From contig PXRJ01000015.1 of the NCBI GenBank assembly GCA_003021705.1, forward strand, positions 23,646-87,645: DNA of 64,000 nucleotides, in the 5' to 3' direction. A model generated the notes under the pieces. That model did no database searches, was not told the DNA's origin, and worked only from the letters and a program-made list of their open reading frames with translations. Shown piece after piece: positions 34,069 through 43,406 of this stretch. This stretch comes from Halobacteriales archaeon QS_3_64_16. Lineage in GTDB: Archaea > Halobacteriota > Halobacteria > Halobacteriales > Halococcaceae. The first letter of the stretch is position 1; every line of letters begins with the position of its first letter. Position numbers and translations under genes: made by a program.

Positions 34069-35505
34069 CTACTCTCCGTGCTCGTCGAGATACGAGCCGA
34101 ACAGGTCCTCTTCGCTCGGGGGGTCGGGCTCGATCGTCTCGGCGACGGTCGTCGTATTGAGGAAGTGAGTGTAATCGAGGTTTTCGTCGAGCTGATTTCC
34201 GCCCCAAGTACCTGCACCCATCGAGAGGGTGACGTTCAGCCCGTTCTCGAAGCTGCCGCCGTTGCCGACACACTGGGGCTGGTTGATCAGCAGGCGACAG
34301 ACGTCGATTGCGTGTCCGACCCGCTCGGTATGGCTCTCGTCGGTGGTATGCAATCCACAGGAGTGGCCGCTACCCTCGTAATCGAGGATCTCCTGGGTGG
34401 TCTCGAGTGCCCCCTCGAAGTCCGGTGCTGCGAAGGTCGTGAGCACGACCGAGATCTTCTCGCCTGAAAGCGGGTAGTCCGGGCCGATGCCCTGGCCTTC
34501 GACGAGGAAGAACTCGGCCTCCCGGGCGGCCGCGCTCTCCAGGCCGGCGGTCGCGGCGATCTCTTCGGGCGGCTGGCCCGTAACCTCGCCGCTGAGCGAC
34601 CCGTGCCCGTCGGGGAACATCGTTACCTCCAGTTTCTCGCGCTCCTTCTCATCACATAGATAGCCGCCCGCGTCTTCGAGGGCTGCGATGGCCTCCTCGT
34701 AGACCGACTCGACGATCACCGCCGAATTGTCGCTCGAACAGCTCGTCGCGTAATCGAACGTCTTGCTCGTTGCGATCCGCTCGGCGGTCGCCGCCAAATC
34801 GGCGCTCTCGTCGATGATCGAGACCGCGTTGCCTTCTCCGACGTTGTAGTTCGGCGTCCCCGATCGTTCGCCCCGGCGGACGTTGTTCGCCGACCCGGTC
34901 ACCTGGAGCAGATCAACCCGATCCATCAGCTCGTAGGTCTTTGCTTTGCTCACGGGCGGGGGCACCATCTGTACCAGGTCGGTCGGTGCACCCACTTTCT
35001 CGAGCTCCGTATGAACGTACTCGAGGACCTTCTCACAGGTCTCCAGACCGCTCGGCGAGGGTGAGAGGACCACCGCGTTCTTACCCTTGAGCGCCATCAT
35101 GGCGATGTTCGTCGGTGTGGCACCCGGGTTCGTTGACGGAACGACCGCACCGACGACGCCGACCGGTTTCGCGATCTCGGTGATGCCATCCTCCTCCTCG
35201 CGATCGATCACGCCGACAGAGGGTTCGCCGAGCAGATCGTTGAGCGTCCCGAAGGTCTTCCGGCGTTTCTTCGCGGTCTTGTCCGTGACATTTCCGAGCC
35301 CGGTAGTCTCGACGGCGATCTCGGAGATCTCCTCGGCGCGCTCCTCCTCGTAGATCGCCCAGGCGACCGCCTGTACGAGTTCGTCTACCTGTTCCTGGTC
35401 GTAGTCAGCGATCGCGCCCATCGCGCGTTCGCCGCGTTCGATCACCGTCTCGATGACGTCCTCGGGTTCCTGGGATTCCTGCCGCTCCTTGGACTCCAGG
35501 GTCAT
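34069..35505 (-). CDS. Acylating-type aldehyde dehydrogenase (candidate sulfoacetaldehyde or related aldehyde)
   Basis: This 478-residue ALDH-superfamily protein has GVVGAVVPSTNPGATPTNIAMMALKGKNAVV, VTGSANNVRRGERSGTPNYNVGEGNAV, and the catalytic Cys in TFDYATSCSSDNSAVI. These are hallmarks of the CoA-acylating group (AdhE, PduP, SauS), not of NAD(P)-dependent acid-forming ALDHs. SauS converts sulfoacetaldehyde to sulfoacetyl-CoA. The neighbouring comAB and transporter genes make a sulfonate aldehyde plausible, but the substrate is inference. The ATG at 35505 follows family length. It converges on tctA. Confidence 0.8.
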   Translation of the reverse strand: MTLESKERQESQEPEDVIETVIERGERAMGAIADYDQEQVDELVQAVAWAIYEEERAEEISEIAVETTGLGNVTDKTAKKRRKTFGTLNDLLGEPSVGVIDREEEDGITEIAKPVGVVGAVVPSTNPGATPTNIAMMALKGKNAVVLSPSPSGLETCEKVLEYVHTELEKVGAPTDLVQMVPPPVSKAKTYELMDRVDLLQVTGSANNVRRGERSGTPNYNVGEGNAVSIIDESADLAATAERIATSKTFDYATSCSSDNSAVIVESVYEEAIAALEDAGGYLCDEKEREKLEVTMFPDGHGSLSGEVTGQPPEEIAATAGLESAAAREAEFFLVEGQGIGPDYPLSGEKISVVLTTFAAPDFEGALETTQEILDYEGSGHSCGLHTTDESHTERVGHAIDVCRLLINQPQCVGNGGSFENGLNVTLSMGAGTWGGNQLDENLDYTHFLNTTTVAETIEPDPPSEEDLFGSYLDEHGE

Positions 35506-35776
35506 AACCTGGTCGTTCGACCCCTCGACGGGTATACCTTTGGCATGCAGATCCTCCAACGCTCGAGTCGCTCGGAGTTTCAACCTCCGTATACCGAACT
35601 ACGCTGTTCCTCGTCGTGGCTGAAGCGGGACTCTGTTGTCCATGGATCGAGCGAAGTGCTTTTCCTCGCCGGCCGTCGCATCGATGTATGCTCGACTACT
35701 TTAGTGCCGTCGCTCGCTCGTCTGACGATCGGCCGATAGCGCCGGTATCGCGTGCGGTATCGATAGATCCCCCGCG

Positions 35777-37018
35777 GTGAGCGGTCGGCAGCGCTTCGAG
35801 GGCCCCTGGGGGCTCGTCGCGGGAAGCTGGCTGCTCGCCGCCGCGTTGAACGCCTACATTATCGTCCCGGCGAGCTTCCTTCCGGTTCTCTCCGAGCAGT
35901 TGGCCATCGACGCGACGGCCGCCAGCTGGATCGTGAGCGCGCTCTTTGCGGTCGGCGTCCTCGTCGGCATCCCCGCCGGTATCGTCCTCGATCGCGTCGA
36001 CAACCGGTGGGCGGCGACGCTCGCAGCAGTCAGCCTGTTCGCCGCCTGTCTCTGGAGCTGGCAGGCCGCCCGAGGAGGATCGTACTGGTCGCTGCTCGCC
36101 GCGCGGGCGTTCGCCGGGCTCTCCTTCCCGCTGATCTGGAGCGCCTGTATCAATCTCATCGGCCGGACCTTCGACGCCACGAACCGGGCGAGTGCCGTCG
36201 GGGTTTTCACGACGAGCGCTCCGGCCGGCTTTGCCGTCGGCCAGTTCACCGGCCCGCTGATCGTCGCCCGCTTCGGGTGGGCCGCTCCCTTCGCGGTCTT
36301 TTCGATCCCGGTCGCCCTCTCCGGGGCGGCCTTTCACCTCACGAGCCGCAGCGCCAGTCGCGCCGATCGCGCCGCTCGCGCCGATGGTGGCACGGCCGAC
36401 TCCGATTCCAAACCCGAACCTCAGCCCCAGCTCGCGGAGTTCAAACGCGTCCTCACCGACCCCAATGTCCTCTCGACCGCGGGGATGGGTTTCGTGGCCT
36501 ACTCGGCCTATGTCTTTTTCAATAGCTGGATGCCGACCTACCTCACCGAGGAGCTCGGCCTCTCGCTCGCAGCGAGTGGGCTGCTCGTCGCGGTGTTTCC
36601 CGCGATCGGCGTGCTCTCGCGCAGCGGCAGTGGCTTCATCTCCGATCGCTTCCTCTCCCAGCGCCGCCGGCCGATCGTCTCTGTCGCCTTCGCCGCCACG
36701 CTCCCGTTGGTGGGCGTGATCGCTCTTACCGAACTCACCCCGCTGGTCGCCGGCGCCTTGCTGCTCGCCGGGTTGTTCATCCAACTGGGAATCGGCATCC
36801 TCTTTACCTACGTCCAGGAGCTCGTCGAGCCGACGGTCACCGCGACCGCGCTCGCGGCGCTGACGACGATGAGCTCCTTCGGCTCCTTCTCCGCGCCGGT
36901 GATCGCCGGCTACCTCATCGAATCGACTCGCACCTACTTCGCAGCGTTTGGCTATGCGGCCCTCGTCGTCGGCCTCGGCGTCGTACTCGCCTACTACAGT
37001 CCGGAACCGAACCGATAG
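35777..37018 (+). CDS. MFS transporter (nitrate/organic anion-like)
   Basis: This 413-residue twelve-TM protein has the MFS loop variant GIVLDRVDNRWAATLAAV after helix 2 and GFISDRFLSQRRRPIVSV in the second half, with a charged Asp/Glu/Pro central loop. It starts with GTG at 35777. It diverges from the aldehyde dehydrogenase gene with a 271-bp gap and is followed by a CoA-transferase gene, so it may carry a related organic acid. The substrate is unknown. Confidence 0.82.
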   Translation: MSGRQRFEGPWGLVAGSWLLAAALNAYIIVPASFLPVLSEQLAIDATAASWIVSALFAVGVLVGIPAGIVLDRVDNRWAATLAAVSLFAACLWSWQAARGGSYWSLLAARAFAGLSFPLIWSACINLIGRTFDATNRASAVGVFTTSAPAGFAVGQFTGPLIVARFGWAAPFAVFSIPVALSGAAFHLTSRSASRADRAARADGGTADSDSKPEPQPQLAEFKRVLTDPNVLSTAGMGFVAYSAYVFFNSWMPTYLTEELGLSLAASGLLVAVFPAIGVLSRSGSGFISDRFLSQRRRPIVSVAFAATLPLVGVIALTELTPLVAGALLLAGLFIQLGIGILFTYVQELVEPTVTATALAALTTMSSFGSFSAPVIAGYLIESTRTYFAAFGYAALVVGLGVVLAYYSPEPNR

Positions 37019-37180
37019 CGACGGCGACCAGCCGATCGCCCTCCCGTGTGCTCGGCCCAGGACTAACGCTCGAGACGAACCCGTGAGAATCGACGGCCGA
37101 GGCTCGATCGACGCCAGTGAGGGGTCCGAAAGCGCCCGATCAAGGGAAAGGGCCTTCCGGCAAGCGTGGGCACTCGACCC

Positions 37181-38395
37181 ATGAGCCAGTCCAACCAGTC
37201 GGATCAGTCGGGCCAACCCCTCGATGGCATCGAAGTGATCGATCTCGGCCAGATCTATAATGGCCCGTACTGCTCACTCGTTCTCGCGTGTCTCGGCGCG
37301 GACGTCATCAAGGTCGAACCGCCCTTCGGCGAGCCGCTTCGCTCCCGGGTCGAGGAGGGCGAACCCCCCGAGCTGGTGATGCTCAACTCCTCGAAGCGCG
37401 ACGTCACACTGAATCTCAAATCCGACCGAGGCATGGAGATCTTCAAGGAACTCGTCCGGGACGCCGATGTCCTCGTCGAGAACTACGCGGTGGGGACGAT
37501 GGAAAAACTCGGGCTTGGCTACGAGACCCTCTCCGAGATGAATCCCGAGTTGATCTACGCCCACGGTAGCGGCTTCGGTGACTCGGGGCCCAAGAGCGAG
37601 CGCCGCGCGATGGACCTCATCATCCAGGCGACCGGCGGCGTCATGGAAGGCACCGGTTTCGAGGACGGCCCCCCGGTGAAGACGGGCATGGCCCCGGGCG
37701 ACTTCTTAGGGGGCATTCACCTCGCGACCGGCGTGCTCGGCGCACTCTTCCAGCGCGAGCGCACGGGCGAGGGCCAGTTCGTCGAGGCGAGCATGTACGA
37801 GGCGGTCGTTCCGGCGCTGCTCTCCCAGCTCGGTTCCTACTACAAGGACGAGGAGGTCCCCCCGCGGACGGGCAACCGCCACAGCTCGCTCGCGAAATGT
37901 CCTTATAACGCCTACGAGACCGAGGAAGGCTATATCGCGATCCTCTGTGCTTCCGACGAGCACTGGCGGACACTGCTGAAAGCGATCGGCCGCGAGGACC
38001 TGCTCGGCGACGAACGCTTCGATACCAACGTGAAACGCCTCGACCACATGGCCGAGATCGATACGATGATCGAGGAGTGGACCCGCGACCGGGATCGCCA
38101 CGAGTTAGAGGACGGACTCATCGCCGCCGGCGTGCCCTGTGGGGCGGTCCAGACCATCGAGGAGGTCATCCACGATCCACACCTCGAAGAGCGGGGGATG
38201 ATGACCGAGGTCGAGCACCCCGACTTCCCTGAGGGCATCCGAGTCCCCGGGACGCCGATCCGCTTTTCGGACGCGGCCCTGCCCGAGATCGAACGCGCCC
38301 CCCGAAAGGGCGAGGACAACGACGCGGTGTATGGAGAGAAGGTCGGGCTCTCCGAAGCGGAGATCGAAGCGCTTGAAGCCGACGGTGTGATTTAG
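37181..38395 (+). CDS. CaiB/BaiF (family III) CoA-transferase
   Basis: This 404-residue family III CoA-transferase has PLDGIEVIDLGQIYNGPYCSLVLACLGADVIKVEPP, LNLKSDRGMEIFKELV, LVENYAVGTMEKLGLGYETL, GSGFGDSGP, and a small-domain GAVQTIEEVIHDPHLEERGM. The catalytic Asp is in MDLIIQATGG. Such enzymes move CoA between a carboxylic acid and an acyl-CoA. It lies 162 bp after the MFS gene on the same strand. With the acylating ALDH it suggests CoA-thioester chemistry in this block. Confidence 0.88.
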   Translation: MSQSNQSDQSGQPLDGIEVIDLGQIYNGPYCSLVLACLGADVIKVEPPFGEPLRSRVEEGEPPELVMLNSSKRDVTLNLKSDRGMEIFKELVRDADVLVENYAVGTMEKLGLGYETLSEMNPELIYAHGSGFGDSGPKSERRAMDLIIQATGGVMEGTGFEDGPPVKTGMAPGDFLGGIHLATGVLGALFQRERTGEGQFVEASMYEAVVPALLSQLGSYYKDEEVPPRTGNRHSSLAKCPYNAYETEEGYIAILCASDEHWRTLLKAIGREDLLGDERFDTNVKRLDHMAEIDTMIEEWTRDRDRHELEDGLIAAGVPCGAVQTIEEVIHDPHLEERGMMTEVEHPDFPEGIRVPGTPIRFSDAALPEIERAPRKGEDNDAVYGEKVGLSEAEIEALEADGVI

Positions 38396-38477
38396 GTCGG
38401 CTCCGGAAAATCGATTCGATCACTACTCCTTCGCTTCGGGTCGAACGTTATACCCTTGCCCACCTCCCATCGATCAC

Positions 38478-39032
38478 ATGGGCTTTCACACCTATCCGAT
38501 CGAGCGCGCCGACAACTTGGAGGACTCCTGGCGCTACGAGTTCTGCTCGGCAGAGGAGCTGCTCGCGCTGTTCGATCCTACTCCCGAGGACGCTATCGCC
38601 GATCTGGGCAGCGGAACGGGATTTTATACCGACGACGTCGCACCCTATCCCGAGACGGTCTATGCAGTCGACGTCCAGGAGGAGATGCACGACTACTATC
38701 GCGAGAAGGGTCTCCCCGAGACCGTCGAAACGGTCACCGCCGAGATCGCCGACCTGCCCTTCGAGGACAGCGCGATAGATGCCGCCTTCTCGACGATGAC
38801 CTACCACGAGTTCGCCGACAGGGACTCACTCGCCGAGCTCGCCCGCGTTCTCCGGCCCGGTGGCAGGGTAGGCATCGTCGACTGGTCGGCCGCAGGCACC
38901 GGCGAGGAAGGTCCCGCGCTCGACGAGCGCTTCGACCTCGATCGGGCGGTCTCGGATCTGGAGGCCCAAGGCTTCGAGATCACTCACGCGAGCGCTCGCC
39001 GCGAGACGTTCGTGCTCGCCGCAGAGCTATGA
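38478..39032 (+). CDS. Class I SAM-dependent methyltransferase
   Basis: This 184-residue Rossmann-fold methyltransferase has motif I AIADLGSGTGFYTD near residue 37, the acidic post-I residue in YAVDVQEEM, motif II IDAAFSTMTYHEF, and motif III LARVLRPGGRVGIVDW. It is a UbiE/Methyltransf_11-type protein; the acceptor is unknown. Confidence 0.85.
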   Translation: MGFHTYPIERADNLEDSWRYEFCSAEELLALFDPTPEDAIADLGSGTGFYTDDVAPYPETVYAVDVQEEMHDYYREKGLPETVETVTAEIADLPFEDSAIDAAFSTMTYHEFADRDSLAELARVLRPGGRVGIVDWSAAGTGEEGPALDERFDLDRAVSDLEAQGFEITHASARRETFVLAAEL

Positions 39033-39103
39033 GAGACTCCTCTCGACAGGTCCGAGCGCCGCTACGATATATACGTCATCTAGGGTTCAGTGTCGGACTA
39101 GTG

Positions 39104-39118
39104 TGTTACAGCGTAACA
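39104..39118. promoter_or_regulatory. Inverted repeat before the rubrerythrin-like zinc ribbon gene
   Basis: TGTTACAGCGTAACA has 6-bp arms around a 3-nt spacer. It abuts a TATA-like AGTTATTTCG, about 30 nt before the ATG at 39149, so it covers the BRE position and could be an operator. Confidence 0.5.
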
Positions 39119-39148
39119 GTTATTTCGATCTCCCTGCTACGCCTTACC

Positions 39149-39283
39149 ATGGTACGATCCGATCCGTATACGGCAGATGAGGGCGAGTACGAGTGTATCG
39201 ATTGTGGATATCGAGCCGGTGAGGGTGGGCGCTGTCCGGATTGCGGCGGCGATCTGAAGAACATCTCCGTTCCACGCGAGTAA
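39149..39283 (+). CDS. Rubrerythrin-like zinc-ribbon small protein
   Basis: This 44-residue protein (MVRSDPYTADEGEYECIDCG...) has two CxxC pairs (CIDCG and CPDCGG) forming a rubredoxin-like metal site, typical of very short haloarchaeal rubrerythrin-like proteins. The metal could be iron or zinc. A TATA-like box and the inverted repeat at 39104-39118 precede it, so it is probably monocistronic and regulated. Confidence 0.78.
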   Translation: MVRSDPYTADEGEYECIDCGYRAGEGGRCPDCGGDLKNISVPRE

Positions 39284-39351
39284 CCGACGACGATCGAGGG
39301 GCTCGTTGGTCTTTCCCCAATCGTGTCTTGCCGACGGTGCTCGAGTAGCTC

Positions 39352-39807
39352 TCAGAAATCCGGCAGGTCCTCGGGCGGCTCGTATTCGGCCTCCCAGTCG
39401 ATATAGTCGTCCTTCAGGACCTCACAGACGATCTGGCCGAGTTCCGTGAGCCCGGCGTTGATCGCAGAGACCGTCCCCCAGGAGTCGAGTTCGGGATGGA
39501 TCTCGCGCTCGCGCCAGTCCTCGGGGATGCCCGGCGCGTGATAACCCACCCGGTCGGCGAAGTCGTCCCAGAAGAAATCGAAGCGGCTCACCAGATCGAG
39601 TTCGCGAGCCACCCGCCACTCGAACTCGCTCATCGCCGCGCTCGCTGCCCACTGTTCGAAGGCTTCCTCCCAGGCACCCTCATCGAGGAACTCCTGGAGT
39701 TGCTCGCGACGGTACTCGTCGCTCGAAACGCTCGCATCCTCGTACTCCTCGGTGCTCTGCCCGATGTTCAGCTCCGGCGGTGCCGGTGGCTCGACGTCGA
39801 GTCCCAT
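39352..39807 (-). CDS. Conserved haloarchaeal acidic protein of unknown function
   Basis: This 151-residue acidic protein is rich in Trp and Glu (FDEGAWEEAFEQWAAS-like helix, FDFFWDDFADRVGYHAPG, WEAEYEPP). No family is recognised. It seems all-helical with a defined C-terminal part. It stands alone before purM, 121 bp downstream of the purM stop. Confidence 0.65.
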   Translation of the reverse strand: MGLDVEPPAPPELNIGQSTEEYEDASVSSDEYRREQLQEFLDEGAWEEAFEQWAASAAMSEFEWRVARELDLVSRFDFFWDDFADRVGYHAPGIPEDWREREIHPELDSWGTVSAINAGLTELGQIVCEVLKDDYIDWEAEYEPPEDLPDF

Positions 39808-39928
39808 AGGATCGAAACGATCCCGCCGCCCATAAACTCCCCCGCGAGTCGAGTCCTTCCTCCAGTACGATTCTCGTTCCGTACGATTCCGACCCCTCGG
39901 CTCGATCGGTACTCCTGTTCGAGGCGGC

Positions 39929-41008
39929 TCACTCGATCACGACGCCGCCGACTGCGACGCCCGACCCTTCCTCGACGCGGCCGATCACCCGCCCGTCGGT
40001 CTCCGCACACAGTGCTTCGGCGTCTTCCGGCGGGAGGGTAACGACGAACCCCGTGCCCATATTAAACGTCGAGTACATCTCCTCGTCGCTCACCGACCCC
40101 TGGTTCTGGACGAACGCGAAGACGGGCTGGGGATCGAAGGCCTCGTCGATCGCGTAGCGATAGTTTCCCATCCGCGAGAGGTTCCCCCAGCCGCCGCCGG
40201 TGACGTGGGCCGCGGCGTGGGTACCGTGTTCGCGAAGCGGGGAGAGGAGGTGGGTGTAGATCCGCGTCGGCTTCAAGAGGACGTCGCCGATCGAGCTACC
40301 GGGATCGTCGGGAAACGAGTCGGTATAGTCGTGCTCGCGGGTCACGGCCTGCCGAGCGAGGGTGAGCCCGTTCGAGTGGATGCCACTCGATCGAAAGCCC
40401 ACGAGCGCGTTGCCGACCGCAGCCTCGCCGGGGAACAACTCTTCCTCCGTGGCGAAGCCCGCACAGGTCCCCGCGAGATCGAGGTTGCGAACCACCTCGG
40501 GCATCACCGCTGTCTCGCCGCCGACGAGTTCGATTTCCGCTTCTTCCGCGCCGGCGCTCAGACCCTCGCCGACCGCCGCCGCGACCGCTTCGTCGGGCTC
40601 GGCGACCGCGAGGTAGTCGACGAACGCCACTGGAGTTATGCCTGCCGCCACGAGGTCGTTGACGTTCATCGCGATGCAGTCGATCCCGATCGTCGAATAC
40701 TCCCCTAGGGCTTCGGCGACGAGCAGCTTCGTGCCCACCCCGTCGGTCGCGAGCCCGAGGTACGTGCCGCCGAGATCGATCAGGCCGGCGTACTCCCCGG
40801 TATCGTTCCCCTGGCTCTCCCCGTTCGCTCCGCCCGGCCCGCTCGCCGCATCCACGAGCGCCGCCGTCGCGGCCTCGCTCGCGTTGATGTCGACGCCCGC
40901 CCCGGCGTAGGTGAGTTCTTCTCGATCCGCGTCCGTGTTTTCTTCCTTGTCCCGCTCGTCGCTCTCTTCGTCGGTGTTTCGCTTGTCTCCGATCTCTTCT
41001 CTAGTCAT
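39929..41008 (-). CDS. purM: Phosphoribosylformylglycinamidine cyclo-ligase PurM
   Basis: This 359-residue PurM (AIR synthetase) has LTYAGAGVDINASEAATAALV, LATDGVGTKLLVAEALG, GIDCIAMNVNDLVAAGITPVAFVDYLA, ELVGGETAVMPE, FRSSGIHSNGLTLAR and HVTGGGWGNLSRM. It closes the imidazole ring in purine synthesis using ATP. The first 35 residues are an acidic extension found in other haloarchaeal copies but lengthier here. Confidence 0.95.
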   Translation of the reverse strand: MTREEIGDKRNTDEESDERDKEENTDADREELTYAGAGVDINASEAATAALVDAASGPGGANGESQGNDTGEYAGLIDLGGTYLGLATDGVGTKLLVAEALGEYSTIGIDCIAMNVNDLVAAGITPVAFVDYLAVAEPDEAVAAAVGEGLSAGAEEAEIELVGGETAVMPEVVRNLDLAGTCAGFATEEELFPGEAAVGNALVGFRSSGIHSNGLTLARQAVTREHDYTDSFPDDPGSSIGDVLLKPTRIYTHLLSPLREHGTHAAAHVTGGGWGNLSRMGNYRYAIDEAFDPQPVFAFVQNQGSVSDEEMYSTFNMGTGFVVTLPPEDAEALCAETDGRVIGRVEEGSGVAVGGVVIE

Positions 41009-41158
41009 TAGCCGTGTCCGCGTAGGGCAGGGCGAAAAACACACCGTTCGACCGGAACCTCGCGACCTCTCTCCACCGGAAATCGCCGGGGTTCGCCGAA
41101 CTGATCACGACCGCCGAACGCCTGATCCGGGAACGATCAGAAGAGGATTAGAGAACGA

Positions 41159-41782
41159 CTAGAGGACGAACAGCAGGCCGAAGACCGCGAGCGCGGCACT
41201 CGGAAGGAAGGTGAGCACGAAGACGACCTTGCTCCAGCGAAGCACGCTCCGACCGTCCAGCGGGCCGAAGGGAATCATGTTGAAGCCAGCGAGCAGCAAG
41301 TTGATGCCGACTCCGAGCGCGCCGACCTCCCCGAAGAAACCCGGAGAGGAGAGCAGCGGCGCGAAGACGACCGCGAGCCCCAAATTAGTGACCGGGCCGG
41401 CCAGCGCGATGAGGCCGTTCTGCCGGGCGGTGATCCGCCCCCGATGGTAGACCGCACCCGGCGCGGCGAACAGAAACCCCACGAAGGCTCCGGCGATCGC
41501 TAGTAGCAACATGCCGTAATCCGCGCGGAACTGCGCGCGCTGGCCGAAGTGGATCGCGACCACTTTGTGCGCGAGTTCGTGGAGCAAGAATCCGACGCCC
41601 ACCGTGACCATGCTGAGTGCGAAGGCTCTCCCGGCGGCCGCGAACAGGCCCTCGGGAACCCCGCCTGCCAAACCCGCGAACAGCGCGTTCGCCACTTCGC
41701 GCCGGAGGAAGACGGTGAAAGCAACCCCCAGGGCGACCCACGCGACCGCCAGGTCGAAACCCTCGCGCGTCCCGACGCTCAT
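41159..41782 (-). CDS. M50 family (site-2 protease type) metalloprotease
   Basis: This 207-residue membrane protein has the zinc-binding HELAHK near residue 68 in one helix and the third-ligand motif GPLDGRSVL in a later helix, with about five to six membrane segments. S2P-type enzymes cut substrates inside the membrane. The ATG at 41782 is used because upstream residues are arginine-rich. It is tail-to-head with the TraB gene 124 bp upstream. Confidence 0.88.
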   Translation of the reverse strand: MSVGTREGFDLAVAWVALGVAFTVFLRREVANALFAGLAGGVPEGLFAAAGRAFALSMVTVGVGFLLHELAHKVVAIHFGQRAQFRADYGMLLLAIAGAFVGFLFAAPGAVYHRGRITARQNGLIALAGPVTNLGLAVVFAPLLSSPGFFGEVGALGVGINLLLAGFNMIPFGPLDGRSVLRWSKVVFVLTFLPSAALAVFGLLFVL

Positions 41783-41906
41783 CGCTTCACCCCGCTTGAG
41801 TTCATCGCTCGTCTTTCCCTCCCCTCGCCTATTTCTCCCTCGATTTCGCCGTCTCGTGGCCACCGCTCTCGAGCGCTCGCTCTCGACGGGACTTCCCCTC
41901 GGTCGA

Positions 41907-43250
41907 TCACGTTAGAGTTGCCCGGATGAGGTCGGCGCTATTCTGTGCGCCCTGGAGCATGAGTCGGACGATCCCGTCGACGCCGCCGACGTCGGCCGCG
42001 AGATACGGCAGGACGACGATCACGAACAGGAAACTCGCGACGATGCTTCCGATATTGGTGAGTGCCACGACGAGGATGAGCCGAAACAAGGGAACGGCCG
42101 TCATCCGCCGGTAGAGTTCGGCGAGGGGCTGTTCCTCGTCGGAAAGCAGGTCGTTCAACGTCCCGATGTCTTTGACGTTCACGTCGAGATAGCGCAACTC
42201 GACGTAGCCGGCGAACCACCCCGGTGCGAGCAAGGGATTGACGCTCGTGAGCCAGGCCAGTGCGCCGCCGGTCAGTGCACTCGTCAGGTGAGCGCCCGCC
42301 AACCGCGCCAACCCGGCAGCGAAGATCCCGTTTACCAGGAACCACGCCCCGAAGAGCCGGAACAGGAGTTCGTTGCGCGCGCCCGCCATCGCGACGAGCA
42401 CGAAGAAGGCAAGGAAGCCGAGCGTGAAGGTATAGCCCAAGACCTTATAGACCGAAAAGCGTCGCTCGTGGGCACCCATGAGCGACTCGATGGGAGGCAG
42501 TTCCTCGGAGTTCTCGAGGTAGCGCTCGATGCCCTCGCGGTGGCCCGCCCCGACGATCGCGACGACCTCGTGGCCCGCCTCGCGTAAACCGACCAGCCGG
42601 TAGGCGATCACGGCGTCCCGTTCGTCGATCAGTGCTTCCGCGCCGCCGGGTGAGAAGTGCCGGAACTCCTCGATCATCGCCGTCACCACGTCGGCGTCGG
42701 TGAGCGAGTCGACATCGAACTCCTCGAAGTCCTCCTCGTCTTTCTCCTCGCCGCTACCGCTGCCGCCGATACCTACCAGTGCGAGCGGCAGGCTCCCGAT
42801 CATCCGTAGCTTCTCGAGAACGGTCATCCGCGACCAGAAGCGCTGGATTGTCACTTGGATATCGCGATCGATGAGTGCGACCCCGAGGCCGAGTTCCTCT
42901 GCGGTCTCGACCGCCGCGAGCATGTCGGCCCCAGGGGTGATGTCGAAGCGATCGCCCATCCGCATCTGGACGTAGGAAAGCACCCAGTACGCCAGGAATT
43001 GAAAAACGGTGTTGCCTCGCAGCAGATCGCCCGCATCGAGATCGTCAGGCGTCTGGCCTTTGAGCTGGCGATAGCGTCCCTCGTCGAGTTCGACGGCGAC
43101 GACGTCCGGGCGTCTCTCCTCGATGGTCTCCTCGACTTCCGTGACGCTCTCGGCGGAGACGTGTGCGGTTCCGACGACGTGTACGCGCCCGCTCTCCTCC
43201 GAGGCGTCCGGCGGTGGCTCGGAGGCGGAGGACACGGCCCGGTCGCTCAT
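41907..43250 (-). CDS. TraB family membrane protein (PrgY/TraB domain)
   Basis: This 447-residue protein has an N-terminal TraB domain (about 20-255) with VHVVGTAHVSAESV, DVVAVELDEGRYRQLKG, MLAAVETAEELGLGVALIDRDI, and VVAIVGAGHREGI. The GTAHVS and VGAGH motifs are shared with TIKI/PrgY putative metalloproteases. The C-terminal part (about 275-445) has four to five membrane helices. In Enterococcus PrgY limits peptide pheromone; the archaeal role is unknown. Confidence 0.88.
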   Translation of the reverse strand: MSDRAVSSASEPPPDASEESGRVHVVGTAHVSAESVTEVEETIEERRPDVVAVELDEGRYRQLKGQTPDDLDAGDLLRGNTVFQFLAYWVLSYVQMRMGDRFDITPGADMLAAVETAEELGLGVALIDRDIQVTIQRFWSRMTVLEKLRMIGSLPLALVGIGGSGSGEEKDEEDFEEFDVDSLTDADVVTAMIEEFRHFSPGGAEALIDERDAVIAYRLVGLREAGHEVVAIVGAGHREGIERYLENSEELPPIESLMGAHERRFSVYKVLGYTFTLGFLAFFVLVAMAGARNELLFRLFGAWFLVNGIFAAGLARLAGAHLTSALTGGALAWLTSVNPLLAPGWFAGYVELRYLDVNVKDIGTLNDLLSDEEQPLAELYRRMTAVPLFRLILVVALTNIGSIVASFLFVIVVLPYLAADVGGVDGIVRLMLQGAQNSADLIRATLT

Positions 43251-43406
43251 TGCCGATACCTGTGGAGCGGACCGTTTACTTCTATCGAAACGATCGTGAA
43301 CGAACACCCGGCAGCCCCTCTCCTCTCTTCTCCTCTCCTCTCTCCGGTTCCGAGCGGCCGCCGACCTGTGCTTTCTCGTTTCTGCTTTCGTTCGCTCCGC
43401 TCCCGG

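Noticed and set aside
35696..37216. 506-codon open frame on the minus strand opposite the MFS gene
   Set aside because: It mirrors the MFS coding frame, has Arg/Gly/Asp repeats expected from antisense of GC-rich codons, and no family pattern.
43310..43400. Pyrimidine-rich tract as a regulatory element
   Set aside because: It is a simple CT-rich stretch upstream of the TraB gene without symmetry or repeat units of defined length.
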